Below are positions 8,950 to 17,731 of a stretch of DNA of 64,000 nt, piece by piece. The position numbers and the translations under genes were made by a program. The notes beneath the pieces were generated by a model. That model saw nothing but the letters and a program-made list of their open reading frames with translations, did not search any database and had not been told where the DNA came from. Position 1 is the first letter of the stretch. Every line of letters begins with the position of its first letter. This stretch comes from Bartonella tribocorum CIP 105476 (lineage in GTDB: Bacteria > Pseudomonadota > Alphaproteobacteria > Rhizobiales > Rhizobiaceae). The DNA is taken from assembly GCF_000196435.1 (NCBI RefSeq), contig NC_010161.1:62001-126000 (forward strand), in the 5' to 3' direction.

Positions 8950-10122
8950 ATGCTTGTTCTTACAGATCCGCTTCAGCTATTGCAGGCACTTATCCGTTGT
9001 CCTTCTGTTACACCTCATGAAGCAGGGGCTTTATCAGCTTTGGAACAATTTTTGAAAAAAATGGGATTTCATGTCGAGCGTCCTATTTTTACGGATAAAA
9101 ATACAGATAATGTTGAAAATCTTTATGCCAAAATGGGAAATGAAGGACCCCATCTTATGTTTGCGGGTCATACGGATGTTGTACCGCCAGGTGCATTGGA
9201 AGACTGGACTTATCCGCCTTTTGAAGCTGTTATAGATCAGGGAAAATTATATGGGCGGGGTGCTGTTGATATGAAAGGCGGAATTGCTTGTTTTATTGCG
9301 GCTCTAGCACGCGTTCTTGAGAAACGGTCTATTAAAGGAAGGGTAAGCCTTTTAATTACTGGTGATGAAGAGGGGACTGCTATTAATGGTACGGTAAAAC
9401 TTCTCAAATGGGCAGAAAAAAAAGGTGAAAAATGGACTGCGGCGCTTGTGGGAGAACCAACAAGCGTAAAGACTGTTGGTGATATTATAAAAATTGGACG
9501 ACGCGGATCGATTTCTGGTATCATTACCGTGAAAGGTCGCCAAGGTCATGTTGCTTTTCCAGAGCGGGCTGCCAATCCTTTGCCTTTGGCGAGTAAGCTT
9601 ATTCAAGCGTTGACACAAATTGCTTTAGATCAAGGAACAGAGAATTTTCAACCCAGTAATTTAGAGCTAACAACCATCGATACCGGTAATTTAGCGGTCA
9701 ATGTTATTCCAGCGCAGACAACGGTTCGTTTTAATATACGCTACAATGATCTTTGGACAAAAGAAACATTGATGGAGGAAATTGAAAAGCGTCTTTCTTT
9801 GGTGCAAGAAAAAAATAATAGTGGTCAATATCCCTTTTATCAGCTTGAATGGATTCCAAGTTTAGGGGATGTTTTTTTGACCAAAAATGATAAGCTGATT
9901 CAAGTTTTATCCAATGCTATTAAAAGTGTAACAGGGAGTTTACCAGAATGTTCCACGTCTGGTGGAACTTCAGATGCGCGGTTTATTAAGGATTATTGCC
10001 CCGTGGTTGAATTTGGCTTACCAGGGCAAACGATGCATATGGTCGATGAATGTGTTGCCCTTGATGCAGTAGAAACACTTACTGCTATTTATGAGCGTTT
10101 TATTATTGATTTTTTTGTATAA
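8950..10122 (+). CDS. dapE: succinyl-diaminopimelate desuccinylase
   Basis: Hydrolyses N-succinyl-LL-2,6-diaminopimelate to LL-diaminopimelate and succinate, a late step in lysine and peptidoglycan precursor synthesis; a di-zinc M20-family enzyme. Visible are the metal/catalytic motifs [11 protein letters not shown] (His74, Asp76), [10 protein letters not shown] (Asp107) and GDEEG (Glu near 141), plus [11 protein letters not shown] in the C-terminal part. The length of 390 residues is normal. I place the start at 8950 ([11 protein letters not shown]) because GGGAAGG precedes it closely; an upstream in-frame ATG at 8920 adds ten residues with no family support. Its pathway partner dapD lies at 33085. 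A 229-bp gap separates it from the preceding gene. Confidence 0.93.
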
Positions 10123-10982
10123 AAAAGAAACAATTATTCAGTTTAACAATATCTTTATCTTGTTTTGCCATAAAACTCTTTTGTTGCCACAAAACATTAT
10201 CATTTGAGGTGTGGTGGTATAAGGTGAGACTTAATTGTATTAGGTGGTTTTAGAGCACGTGGGGAGCATTCTTAAACTGGGACTTTATGTTCGTAAATTC
10301 TTCAGTTCAGTAAAACACATAAGTGGAAAACCAAGTAAAGCTGTTTTAAGAAGTAGAGCTGTTTACAGACAAGATTTGGGTTAAGAATACGCGTCCTTTA
10401 AGGTGTAGGGAAGAAATTAACGTGCAGTCTATATATGGAAAACAACGCACGTTAATATCATAATTGATGTGATGACAGGTTAAAGCCATAAAGACACATA
10501 AAAATATGCCGCTTTTCTAAAAATTTTCTACTACGTAAATGTGCTCATTTTCACTATAGGTTTTAATATAGTTACCATGCTCTTATACAAAACGACATAT
10601 CATTATATTGTATTCACGTGCTTGTTTTAAAGAAACTCTCTCAATGTTTGTTACATTCAACGGTGCTTATGATATAGTGTAATATAAAATCTACAGGGCA
10701 TAACTCTCTTTACGCTTATGAAAAAGAACGTTAGATCATCATAGACTTTCTAGCTCAAAATATTGCGATAGCTTTTAGTATTTTAAGCTGTTCATAAAAA
10801 GCATTTTTTACGCCTTTTATAGTTTTTATTCAAAAATTTTCCTACGTTTAAGGGGTAAATGAATGGTTGTCATTAATGTATTATAAATAGTTTTGAAATG
10901 AAAAAATCTTACGATATTTTAGTCTTGCTTTTGCTATAAAAATGATAATTATCATTAAAATCAATGTGTTGTTATAAAATAT
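10123..10982. other. 860-bp spacer containing an integrase remnant
   Basis: No gene seen. The right half (about 10575-10980) is a - strand integrase remnant, listed separately. The left half (10123-10570) shows nothing recognisable. Confidence 0.55.
10575..10980 (-). pseudogene. integrase remnant
   Basis: CGTGCTTGTTTTAAAGAAAC (10617-10636) is the complement of the VSLKQAR codons. CTCTTTACGCTTATG (about 10708) and TAGATCATCATAGACTTTC match the complement of the arm-domain codons seen in the copy at 5690. CGATAGCTTTTAGTATTTTAAG (about 10768) and GCATTTTTTACGCC then TAGTTTTTATTC match the conserved upstream block. The far end is AATCAATGTGTTGTTATAAA. Near that end is a perfect 16-bp palindrome, AATGATAATTATCATT. 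Broken in every frame. Confidence 0.6.
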
Positions 10983-12182
10983 TTAGTTTGCAAGTTGACT
11001 GATAATGTGATCAAGAACAATACGTCCTTTGGTTGTTGCTTTTAAGCGTTGGTTATTCACCATTTCTACCAATTCTTGCTGTTGTAAATCGATAAGTTTT
11101 TCCATTGGAATGCGTTTGGAGCTTAAGGTTTCATAGCGTGTAAGTTCCAAGCCTTCGCAAAGGCGTAACCCCATAAGGAGCATTTCATTTGCCTGTTGTT
11201 CAGTGGTTAATCGTTCTGTTTCAATACAGCCATGTCCTGTTTTTTCGACCAATTCAAGCCACTGTTCGGGATGCCTTTCATTAATTGTGACATAACGTTC
11301 ATGGTTTTCAAAGTGTGATAAAGATGTTTTTGAAAAGGCGGAAGAGTAATTCGGTATGTTCTCAATAAAACGTCCGTGTGCTCCTGGACCAAAGCCTGCA
11401 TATTGGTGATAACGCCAATAAAGAAGGTTGTGTGCTGATTCAGCACCAGGCATAGCATGGTTTGAGATTTCATAAGCAGGAAGTCCATACAGAGCTGTTA
11501 TTTCTTGGGTAAGATGATACAGATCTGCTGTTTGCTCTGAGGGGGGGAGGATAAGTCTTCCTGCATCATGAAGCCGTTTAAAGGCGGTTCCTTCTTCGAT
11601 TGTCAATTGATAAAGAGAAAGATGATCCGCTGCCAAATCAATGGCTTGTATAAGTTCAGATTTCCATTGTTCAAGGGTTTGTTCGGGGCGAGCATAAATA
11701 AGATCAAAGGATAAGCGTGGAAAAATTTGCCGAGCTAAATCAATGGCGTAAAGAGCTTGTTCCACATTATGGAGTCGGCCAAGTTTGCGCAATGCTTTAT
11801 CATTGAGCGCTTGTATCCCTAAAGATAAGCGATTAACACCTGCAGCACGGTATCCGCGAAAACGTTCTGCTTCCACACTGGATGGATTCGCTTCCAATGT
11901 AATTTCAACTTTATCATCAAGTATCCACTTTCTTGCAAGTGCTTGCAAGAGGGCATCAACAGTTTGCGGTTCCATAAGAGAGGGAGTTCCCCCACCAATA
12001 AAAATACTCGTAATATGACGCGGACCTATTTTATGGTATTGCGTTTCTATTTCGCGTTCAAAGGCGCTGACAAAACGTGGTTGATCAACACCATGAATGC
12101 GAACATGTGAGTTAAAGTCACAATAGGGACATTTCGCTGTACAAAAGGGCCAATGAATATAAATGCCAAAAGGTTCATTCAT
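10983..12182 (-). CDS. hemW: radical SAM protein HemW (coproporphyrinogen oxidase-like)
   Basis: A 399-residue radical S-adenosylmethionine protein. The [4Fe-4S] cysteines CTAKCPYC (Cys14, Cys18, Cys21) lie near the N-terminus, followed by the [10 protein letters not shown] motif around residue 60 and the C-terminal HemW domain. HemW is usually described as a haem chaperone that hands haem to respiratory enzymes; older annotation calls it oxygen-independent coproporphyrinogen III oxidase. The N-terminal extension of true HemN (one more cysteine in CxxxCxxCxC) is absent, which favours HemW. It overlaps rdgB by four bases, so the two are translationally coupled. Confidence 0.9.
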   Translation of the reverse strand: MNEPFGIYIHWPFCTAKCPYCDFNSHVRIHGVDQPRFVSAFEREIETQYHKIGPRHITSIFIGGGTPSLMEPQTVDALLQALARKWILDDKVEITLEANPSSVEAERFRGYRAAGVNRLSLGIQALNDKALRKLGRLHNVEQALYAIDLARQIFPRLSFDLIYARPEQTLEQWKSELIQAIDLAADHLSLYQLTIEEGTAFKRLHDAGRLILPPSEQTADLYHLTQEITALYGLPAYEISNHAMPGAESAHNLLYWRYHQYAGFGPGAHGRFIENIPNYSSAFSKTSLSHFENHERYVTINERHPEQWLELVEKTGHGCIETERLTTEQQANEMLLMGLRLCEGLELTRYETLSSKRIPMEKLIDLQQQELVEMVNNQRLKATTKGRIVLDHIISQLAN

Positions 12183-12826
12183 GAGAATGCCAAAAGGTTT
12201 TCTGCCAAAAGTTTAAAAGCCCGTGCGCGATGTGAAAGAGGAAGAATGTCATTGTGTTGCCAGCCGTGTTTTTGCTCCGTTGACATTTCTCCAAAGGTAT
12301 TTTCATAACCATCTGGTAAAAAAATAGGATCAAAGCCAAAGCCTTTATCGCCCCGTGGAGGCCAAACGAAAGTTCCTTCAACACAGCCACGGAAATAATC
12401 TGCGTGGTTATCAGGCCATGCAATGCAAATGACGGATATAAAACGGCATTTTCGTTGGCTTTTTTCTCGTGCTTCGATTTTCTGGAGTTCATCTTCTATT
12501 TTTTGCATCGCTTTTGGAAAATTACGTGTACCATCGGCTTGAATCGCCCAATCAGCTGTATAAACACCTGGCGCACCACCCAATGCATCCACCTCTAATC
12601 CTGAATCATCAGAGAGAGCAGGAAGCCCTGTCTTTTTTGCTGCTGCAAAAGCTTTAATATAAGCATTTTCTTCAAATGTTGTTCCCGTTTCTTTTGGTTC
12701 TGGTAAACCAAGCTCTTTTGCTGATTGTATTATTAAACCGAAAGGTGCAACCAAAGTGGTGATTTCATGTAATTTACCAGTGTTATGTGTAGCAATGACA
12801 AGTTTTTTATCTGCTATGCTTCTCAT
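12179..12826 (-). CDS. rdgB: XTP/dITP pyrophosphatase (Ham1 family)
   Basis: Hydrolyses non-canonical purine nucleoside triphosphates (dITP, XTP) to monophosphates, keeping them out of DNA and RNA. Visible are the nucleotide-binding N-terminus [10 protein letters not shown] (13-22), the [16 protein letters not shown] motif around residue 74, and the C-terminal GFGFDPIF and SHRARA motifs. The length of 215 residues is normal. It is the first gene of an rdgB-hemW operon with a four-base overlap. In related rhizobial genomes rph usually precedes it; here the 490-bp space up to hrcA contains no rph. Confidence 0.93.
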   Translation of the reverse strand: MRSIADKKLVIATHNTGKLHEITTLVAPFGLIIQSAKELGLPEPKETGTTFEENAYIKAFAAAKKTGLPALSDDSGLEVDALGGAPGVYTADWAIQADGTRNFPKAMQKIEDELQKIEAREKSQRKCRFISVICIAWPDNHADYFRGCVEGTFVWPPRGDKGFGFDPIFLPDGYENTFGEMSTEQKHGWQHNDILPLSHRARAFKLLAENLLAFS

Positions 12827-13252
12827 ATAGATTGCTCCAAAAATGAAAGGGAAACTATTTTAGTGCTAAAAGCCAGCTTAAATGCTTAACACATATTCTG
12901 CTTGGTTTTACATGATAGAGTTATTTTACACGTTTTATGATATTTTATTCAAATAAAATTTTTTGTATTTTTTAAAGATAACGATTGAAAAGATAAGAGA
13001 GACGATTTTTTTATAAGAGCTTTTTATGGCAAAAAAAGACAATTTTCCACTCGCAGTGGTTTGTAAACAATCAAGCTTCTCTTGGTAAGCTCCTAAAGAA
13101 GGCCACAGTTCCTGTCTTAAATATCCAATCACACTCTTTCATAAAAACACCTCATGCATAATTTATTTACCTCATATCATCACTCTAAAAGATGGTATTT
13201 TATGGCTCAATAGGATAATATATCCCTATACTGCTTTACTGCTTTAGATTAT
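12827..13252. other. spacer between rdgB and hrcA
   Basis: About 490 bp separate the divergent rdgB and hrcA. I find no supported gene. A 65-codon open frame on the - strand (12935-13132) has a plausible-looking first half but no ribosome binding site or recognisable domain. No sequence resembling RNase PH was recognised. Confidence 0.45.
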
Positions 13253-13280
13253 TTGACCAAACCTTAGCAAAACTTATATA
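13253..13280 (+). promoter_or_regulatory. candidate sigma-70 promoter of hrcA-grpE
   Basis: TTGACC (13253-13258), a 16-base spacer and TATATA (13275-13280), about 40 bases before the hrcA start. A good match to the housekeeping consensus. No CIRCE inverted repeat (TTAGCACTC-N9-GAGTGCTAA) is visible nearby, so HrcA autoregulation through CIRCE is not supported here. Confidence 0.4.
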
Positions 13281-13317
13281 AGAAAAGAGTGTTTTTTTAA
13301 GTATTGAAATAATTGTG

Positions 13318-14388
13318 ATGAAGCACAAACCTATTGATAATGAACTAAAATATCTTGATGAGCGTTCACGTGATATTTTTCGCCATATTGTTGAAGCCTA
13401 TCTTAATGATGGTGAACCTGTGGGGTCACGCAATCTTTCGCGACTTTTGCAACAGACATTATCACCTGCGACGATTCGCAATGTGATGAGTGATCTTGAA
13501 CATCTCGGTTTGATTTATGCACCGCATGTTTCGGCAGGGCGAATGCCAACCCAATCGGGTTTACGCTTTTTTGTTGATGCATTTATGGAAGCGGGTGATT
13601 TGCCAAACGAGGAGCGAGAAAATATTGAAATGCAAGTCAAAGAGGCTGGTCATGCACAATCGGTTGAACATTTTCTTGTTCAAGCAAGCCGAGTTCTTTC
13701 AGATCTCTCGCGTGGGGCAGGGCTTGTTCTCGCAACAAAACAAGAAGGAACATTGAAACATATTGAATTTGTGCGCCTTGATAGGGAGCACGCTCTTGCC
13801 GTTTTGGTGACTCAACAAGGTGAGGTTGAAAATCGTATTGTTCATTTGCCAGAAGGGGTTACCCATGCACAATTGACAGAAGCAACGAATTTTCTCAATG
13901 CTCATATTCAAGGACGTACATTGAGTGAAGCTAAAGAAGAAATTGCTTGTCTGTGTGCAGAGACGCGGGCTGCACTTGATGATTTATCACATCATCTTGT
14001 TGAAACGGGATTAGCTCTCCTAGGAGGAGAAGGTGCTGATCATAAAATACACCTTATTGTTCGTGGACGCAGTAATTTGCTTGAAGATGTGAAAGCAGAA
14101 GAAGATTTAGAACGGTTACGCCATTTGTTTGATGATCTTGAAACGCGTGAGAGTATGGCACAGCTTCTCGATTTAACGGATGAAGGTTCAGGGGTTCGAA
14201 TTTTTATTGGGTCAGAAAATAAGTTATTCTCACTTTCTGGTTCTTCTTTAGTCGTAGCACCTTATCGTGATTCACAACAAAGAGTCATTGGTGCTTTAGG
14301 CGTTATTGGTCCTACACGGCTTAACTATGCAAGGATTGTGCCCATGGTTGATTATACGGCTCAACTTGTATCACAGTTATTGCGTTAA
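13318..14388 (+). CDS. hrcA: heat-inducible transcription repressor HrcA
   Basis: HrcA represses class I heat-shock genes (typically groESL) by binding CIRCE elements and needs GroEL to stay active. The 356-residue product has the N-terminal winged-helix domain (SRDIFRHIVEAYL, GEPVGSRNLSR, LSPATIRNVMSDLE within residues 15-65), then SAGRMPTQSGLRFFVD, which is diagnostic, and a GAF-like C-terminal part ending GVIGPTRLNYARIVPMV. I use ATG 13318; the GTG immediately before it is possible. It precedes grpE on the same strand by 125 bp, the usual alphaproteobacterial arrangement. Its likely target groESL is outside the window. Confidence 0.95.
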   Translation: MKHKPIDNELKYLDERSRDIFRHIVEAYLNDGEPVGSRNLSRLLQQTLSPATIRNVMSDLEHLGLIYAPHVSAGRMPTQSGLRFFVDAFMEAGDLPNEERENIEMQVKEAGHAQSVEHFLVQASRVLSDLSRGAGLVLATKQEGTLKHIEFVRLDREHALAVLVTQQGEVENRIVHLPEGVTHAQLTEATNFLNAHIQGRTLSEAKEEIACLCAETRAALDDLSHHLVETGLALLGGEGADHKIHLIVRGRSNLLEDVKAEEDLERLRHLFDDLETRESMAQLLDLTDEGSGVRIFIGSENKLFSLSGSSLVVAPYRDSQQRVIGALGVIGPTRLNYARIVPMVDYTAQLVSQLLR

Positions 14389-14513
14389 AACGATGCAGGT
14401 AAGTATTTGTACTATAAAAGCTCATTGTATTAATATACATCAGTACCTCTTGATTTTTGTCTGTAAAATTTCGATATCGAGAATAATAAATCTTATGAAG
14501 GAATAAAATTTTT

Positions 14514-15182
14514 ATGTCTGATGAAAAAAACAAATTTACTGACGCTTCATTTGAAAATTGCGATTTAAAAAATCCAGCTGATCGTAATACACTTAAACAA
14601 GCAGCTGATGAATTTTTAAAAACACATAAAACAGAAGCACGCGAAGATGTTGAGGAAGAAAGTAAAGAGGTTGATCCTTTAGCGTCTTTGCAGGATGAAA
14701 ATAAAGAGCTGAAAAATCAGCTTTTACGTCTTGCTGCAGATATGGAAAATCTTCGACGCCGTACGGCGCGTGATGTAGCGGATGCAAGGGCTTATTCCAT
14801 TGCTAATTTTGCGCGGGATATGTTATCTGTTTCTGATAATCTCAATCGTGCTTTGGAAGCGATTCCAGAAGGTGCACGGGAGAGTGATGCTGGTTTGAAG
14901 TCATTGGCAGAAGGTGTTGAAATGACTGAGCGCGCCATGATGGCAGCATTAGAACGTCATGGGGTGCAGAAAATTCATCCAGAGGGGCAAAAATTTGATC
15001 CTCACTTTCATCAAGCGATGTTTGAAATTCCTAATGCCGATGTTCCCGATAACACTGTTCAACAAGTCGTTCAGGCCGGTTATATTATCGGGGAAAGAGT
15101 TTTACGTCCAGCTATAGTGGGTGTAGCCAAAGGAGGAACAAAAGAAGCTTCTATTGAAACTGATAAGGCTTCACATCAATAA
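14514..15182 (+). CDS. grpE: nucleotide exchange factor GrpE
   Basis: GrpE releases ADP from DnaK and so drives the DnaK-DnaJ folding cycle; it is a cytoplasmic dimer. The 222-residue protein has a charged N-terminal tail, a long coiled-coil (about residues 55-120, containing [19 protein letters not shown]) and a C-terminal beta domain with [20 protein letters not shown] and [20 protein letters not shown] ribosome binding site (AAGGAA) precedes the ATG. It lies downstream of hrcA and ends in a strong terminator. Its partners dnaK and dnaJ are about 7.6 kb to the right. Confidence 0.95.
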   Translation: MSDEKNKFTDASFENCDLKNPADRNTLKQAADEFLKTHKTEAREDVEEESKEVDPLASLQDENKELKNQLLRLAADMENLRRRTARDVADARAYSIANFARDMLSVSDNLNRALEAIPEGARESDAGLKSLAEGVEMTERAMMAALERHGVQKIHPEGQKFDPHFHQAMFEIPNADVPDNTVQQVVQAGYIIGERVLRPAIVGVAKGGTKEASIETDKASHQ

Positions 15183-15254
15183 CAGTCCTCCAACGTAAAA
15201 TGCAGCATTCCCTGCAATTTCGACGTATGGGATCTTTTTCAATCAAAGAACTTT

Positions 15255-15278
15255 AAAGGGTGTTACAAACACCCTTTT
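15255..15278. terminator. bidirectional terminator between grpE and thpR
   Basis: A perfect 10-bp inverted repeat (AAAGGGTGTT / AACACCCTTT) with a three-base loop, followed by T on the + strand. It lies about 70 bp after the grpE stop and touches the stop codon of the convergent thpR, so it can serve both. Confidence 0.8.
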
Positions 15279-15816
15279 ACCTTTGAAGTGGCCAACACCC
15301 TTTTACAATATATGGTGTATCACTTGAGGGAGATGGTGATAAAAATAAAAAAAAATGATCAACCTCAAAAGGAGGAAATGAAAAATCACCCCGATAGGAC
15401 AGATAAGGAGGAAGATCTTCGGATTTAATATCGAGCAATCGTGCAACAGTAATATGTGGAGTAAATTCTCTTTCATCAGGCGCTAGCCTTAAATGACTAC
15501 GAATACGTTGCATCTTTTCGTGTAAAAGATTGAGAGTTTCACAAGGTTCAATGCGAATAACAAGAGAATGTGGAGCGTTTTCTGAACCAAAAATGTCAAA
15601 ACCCTTCATTTGTAGCATAAAAGGAGGGAGTTTTATCGTGTCAAAGGCATGCATAAGTACATCTGCTGTAGAACTTTCAACTTCACCGAAAAAAGACAAA
15701 GTGACGTGGAAGTTTTGCGGATTGATCCACTGCGCATTTGGCAAGGCAGTTTGTAATGATACAAGCTGTTGTGTTGTTTGTTGAGGAATTTGAAGGGCAC
15801 TAAATAGACGAGACAT
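15277..15816 (-). CDS. thpR: RNA 2',3'-cyclic phosphodiesterase (LigT/ThpR family)
   Basis: A 179-residue 2H-phosphoesterase. The two HxT motifs that form the active site are present: FHVTLSFFG near residue 42 and FTPHITVARL near residue 127. Family members hydrolyse 2',3'-cyclic phosphate RNA ends and were first noted for in vitro tRNA half-molecule ligation; the physiological role is unclear. It is convergent with grpE and separated from it by a bidirectional terminator. Start at ATG 15816, with AAGGATAT upstream. Confidence 0.88.
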   Translation of the reverse strand: MSRLFSALQIPQQTTQQLVSLQTALPNAQWINPQNFHVTLSFFGEVESSTADVLMHAFDTIKLPPFMLQMKGFDIFGSENAPHSLVIRIEPCETLNLLHEKMQRIRSHLRLAPDEREFTPHITVARLLDIKSEDLPPYLSYRGDFSFPPFEVDHFFLFLSPSPSSDTPYIVKGCWPLQR

Positions 15817-16398
15817 AATATTATATCCTTATAATGAAAAGATGCTATCCCAAGTGCAATGACGGATAAATTAAAAGTGAAAAATGCCACAGAAGATAAG
15901 GCAATAGTATAGAAAAAGAATGTCCAAAAAATGCTTATCATAATTATGCGTGTACAAAGCTTATTAGTTTTAAGAAAAAGATTATGATACCAATAAAAAT
16001 TGCGTTTTTACGATATGCATCACAATGATGGGCAATTGGAAATTGTTTGTGTGTTATGAAAAGATACGAAGTTAGCAGAAAATAAAGAAAATTGATTGAT
16101 TTCTGATTTGTGAAATTATCTTGATATTTTTCTTTCGCTTAAAAACAAATATATTCAATGAAAGTAAGCATTCTCTTTTTTGTAAAGATGTAAATCATAT
16201 GATTATAATTGGGTAACGGCCATAATACACAACAACTGCTAAAATTGGTCACCAATTTATAAATAATTATGCCAATCTACAGTGGATATGAGTCTCGGCA
16301 TAAAAACGGGAAAAGCAATAAAAATTCAAGATAATGATGGAAAGTTCTTGTTCTCTAAGGACCTAAAGATTATCATCCTCGTTTATGGTGAGAAAGCA
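15817..16398. other. 580-bp spacer between thpR and the HPr gene
   Basis: No confident gene. A short hydrophobic frame on the - strand (about 15941-15820, starting MISIFWTFFFYTIALS) would encode one or two membrane helices but runs into thpR in another frame and has no ribosome binding site. In Brucella and rhizobia ahcY often follows the HPr gene here; I see no trace of it. Confidence 0.45.
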
Positions 16399-16692
16399 CT
16401 AATTTTCCTCTCCAAAATTGTTATTAATAAGTTGTTCAAGAGCATTAAGAACATCTGTTGCTTCTGGTCCTGAAACGCGAATGGTGAGGTTGCATCCAGA
16501 TGAAGCTGCTAGCATCATAAGTCCCATAATTGATGATCCACCAACGATTTTTCCATCCTTTTCAACTTCAACAGTGGCGTTAAAATTGTCAACAGTTTGG
16601 ACAAATTTTGCAGAAGCTCTTGCATGCAACCCACGTTTATTACAGATATTGAAATGGCGGCTTATACATGGGAGGGTATCTTTAGAAAGCAT
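16399..16692 (-). CDS. ptsH: HPr phosphocarrier protein of the PTS-Ntr system
   Basis: A 97-residue HPr. The phosphoacceptor His23 lies in NKRGLHARAS and the regulatory Ser54 in GGSSIMGLMMLAAS, the site targeted by HPr kinase. It relays phosphate from enzyme I (PtsP, not in the window) to EIIA proteins and in alphaproteobacteria serves regulation rather than sugar uptake. I chose ATG 16692 over the TTG directly before it. It is the last gene of the leftward cluster batR-batS-hprK-EIIA-HPr, 17 bp after the EIIA gene. The N-terminus is slightly longer than in classical HPr. Confidence 0.92.
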   Translation of the reverse strand: MLSKDTLPCISRHFNICNKRGLHARASAKFVQTVDNFNATVEVEKDGKIVGGSSIMGLMMLAASSGCNLTIRVSGPEATDVLNALEQLINNNFGEEN

Positions 16693-16709
16693 CAATATTT
16701 TATCATCCG

Positions 16710-17108
16710 CTATAAAATCATACTTGGTACATTAATATATTTACGCCCTGCTTCTTGCGCCATTCTTAACGCGTCTGATAATGAGATATCAGGACATTTG
16801 CGAATAGAAATCAGTTTAATAAGCATGGGCAAATTAACCCCCGCAATCATTTCAACGCGTCCTTTTTCAATAGCAGGAATAGCTATATTTGATGGTGTTC
16901 CACCGAACACATCTGTTAATATGATGACGCCATGATCTGTATTTGTATCGGTTACTGCGGCTATAATATCACCTCGGCGCTGATCTATATCGTCATCGGG
17001 ATAAACGCATATTGTTGCAAACTTTTCTTGTGTTCCAACAACATGTTCCACGGCATGTAAAAATTCAACAGCCAGCTCACCGTGCGTTACAAGCACGAGT
17101 CCAATCAT
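16710..17108 (-). CDS. PTS system EIIA component, mannose (Man) family
   Basis: A 132-residue EIIA-Man-type protein. The start MIGLVLVTHGELA carries the phosphorylatable His9, and IILTDVFGGTPSN around residue 80 is the second conserved family motif. No EIIB, EIIC or EIID genes adjoin it, so it is likely a regulatory phosphorylation target in the PTS-Ntr branch, as in other alphaproteobacteria that keep hprK-EIIA-HPr beside a ChvI/ChvG-type system. It precedes the HPr gene by 17 bp. Often annotated manX or ptsM. Confidence 0.88.
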   Translation of the reverse strand: MIGLVLVTHGELAVEFLHAVEHVVGTQEKFATICVYPDDDIDQRRGDIIAAVTDTNTDHGVIILTDVFGGTPSNIAIPAIEKGRVEMIAGVNLPMLIKLISIRKCPDISLSDALRMAQEAGRKYINVPSMIL

Positions 17109-17243
17109 TTACGCAAACTCCTGTTAACTAATAAGATCCGACCATATTGGTGGAAAAGCTATTTTACAAGGCTTTGTCTTGCTGCCAAGAAAAATTTGCA
17201 AAAAAAAGGCAAAAAGTGTGATTTTTTTATCTTTAGGAAAAAA

Positions 17244-17708
17244 TTAGACAGGTTTACGCCATATTTTTCTAAACAAAAATGCTTCAATAGCTTGACAAAT
17301 GGCGGTACAATCGGCTTCACGAAGAGAGGGAAGTTTTAAAAGAGGAATGTGCAAATCTTCAAATTGAAAAGTTTTATTTGTGGAAAAACGTTCATACTGG
17401 GGACCGAGAAAAACAACACAATCGATAGCTGTGTTCTTTTGGAATTCTATCATATAAAGGCCAGCGCCACGAATCTCAATACCGCCCTGTAAGTTATCAG
17501 GCGTGTATCCGTGAAGTTTTCCATTTTCCGCACGCAGCACTGTATAATCATCACTGATAAGTTTCGCTTCACGTTTTGACCATTCAGCGCGGTCGAGTAG
17601 AGAGAGGGTGAGGGTTGATTTCCCTGATCCCGATGGCCCCATAATTAACAGTCCTTTTCCACTCAATTGAAGGCAATTTGCGTGGCGTAGTTCACATTTT
17701 GTTTTCAT
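17244..17708 (-). CDS. hprK: HPr kinase/phosphorylase, short alphaproteobacterial form
   Basis: Phosphorylates HPr on its regulatory serine using ATP and can reverse the reaction. Only 154 residues, corresponding to the C-terminal catalytic domain of the ~310-residue Gram-positive enzyme; this short form is normal in alphaproteobacteria. The P-loop GPSGSGKST is at 24-32 and the HPrK signature region follows with GYTPDNLQGGIEIRGAGL. It follows batS by 23 bp on the same strand and precedes the EIIA and HPr genes, linking carbon/nitrogen sensing to the two-component system. Confidence 0.9.
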   Translation of the reverse strand: MKTKCELRHANCLQLSGKGLLIMGPSGSGKSTLTLSLLDRAEWSKREAKLISDDYTVLRAENGKLHGYTPDNLQGGIEIRGAGLYMIEFQKNTAIDCVVFLGPQYERFSTNKTFQFEDLHIPLLKLPSLREADCTAICQAIEAFLFRKIWRKPV

Positions 17709-17731
17709 ACCTTTTACTTTGGATAAAAGAT

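Noticed and set aside
12935..13132. 65-codon frame on the - strand between rdgB and hrcA
   Set aside because: First half (MIGYLRQELWPSLGAYQEK) looks protein-like, but the end is random Lys/Ile-rich sequence and there is no ribosome binding site; no similarity to RNase PH.
15820..15941. Hydrophobic short frame before thpR on the - strand
   Set aside because: Could be one membrane helix, but no ribosome binding site, and it runs out of frame into thpR; AT-rich DNA often gives such stretches.
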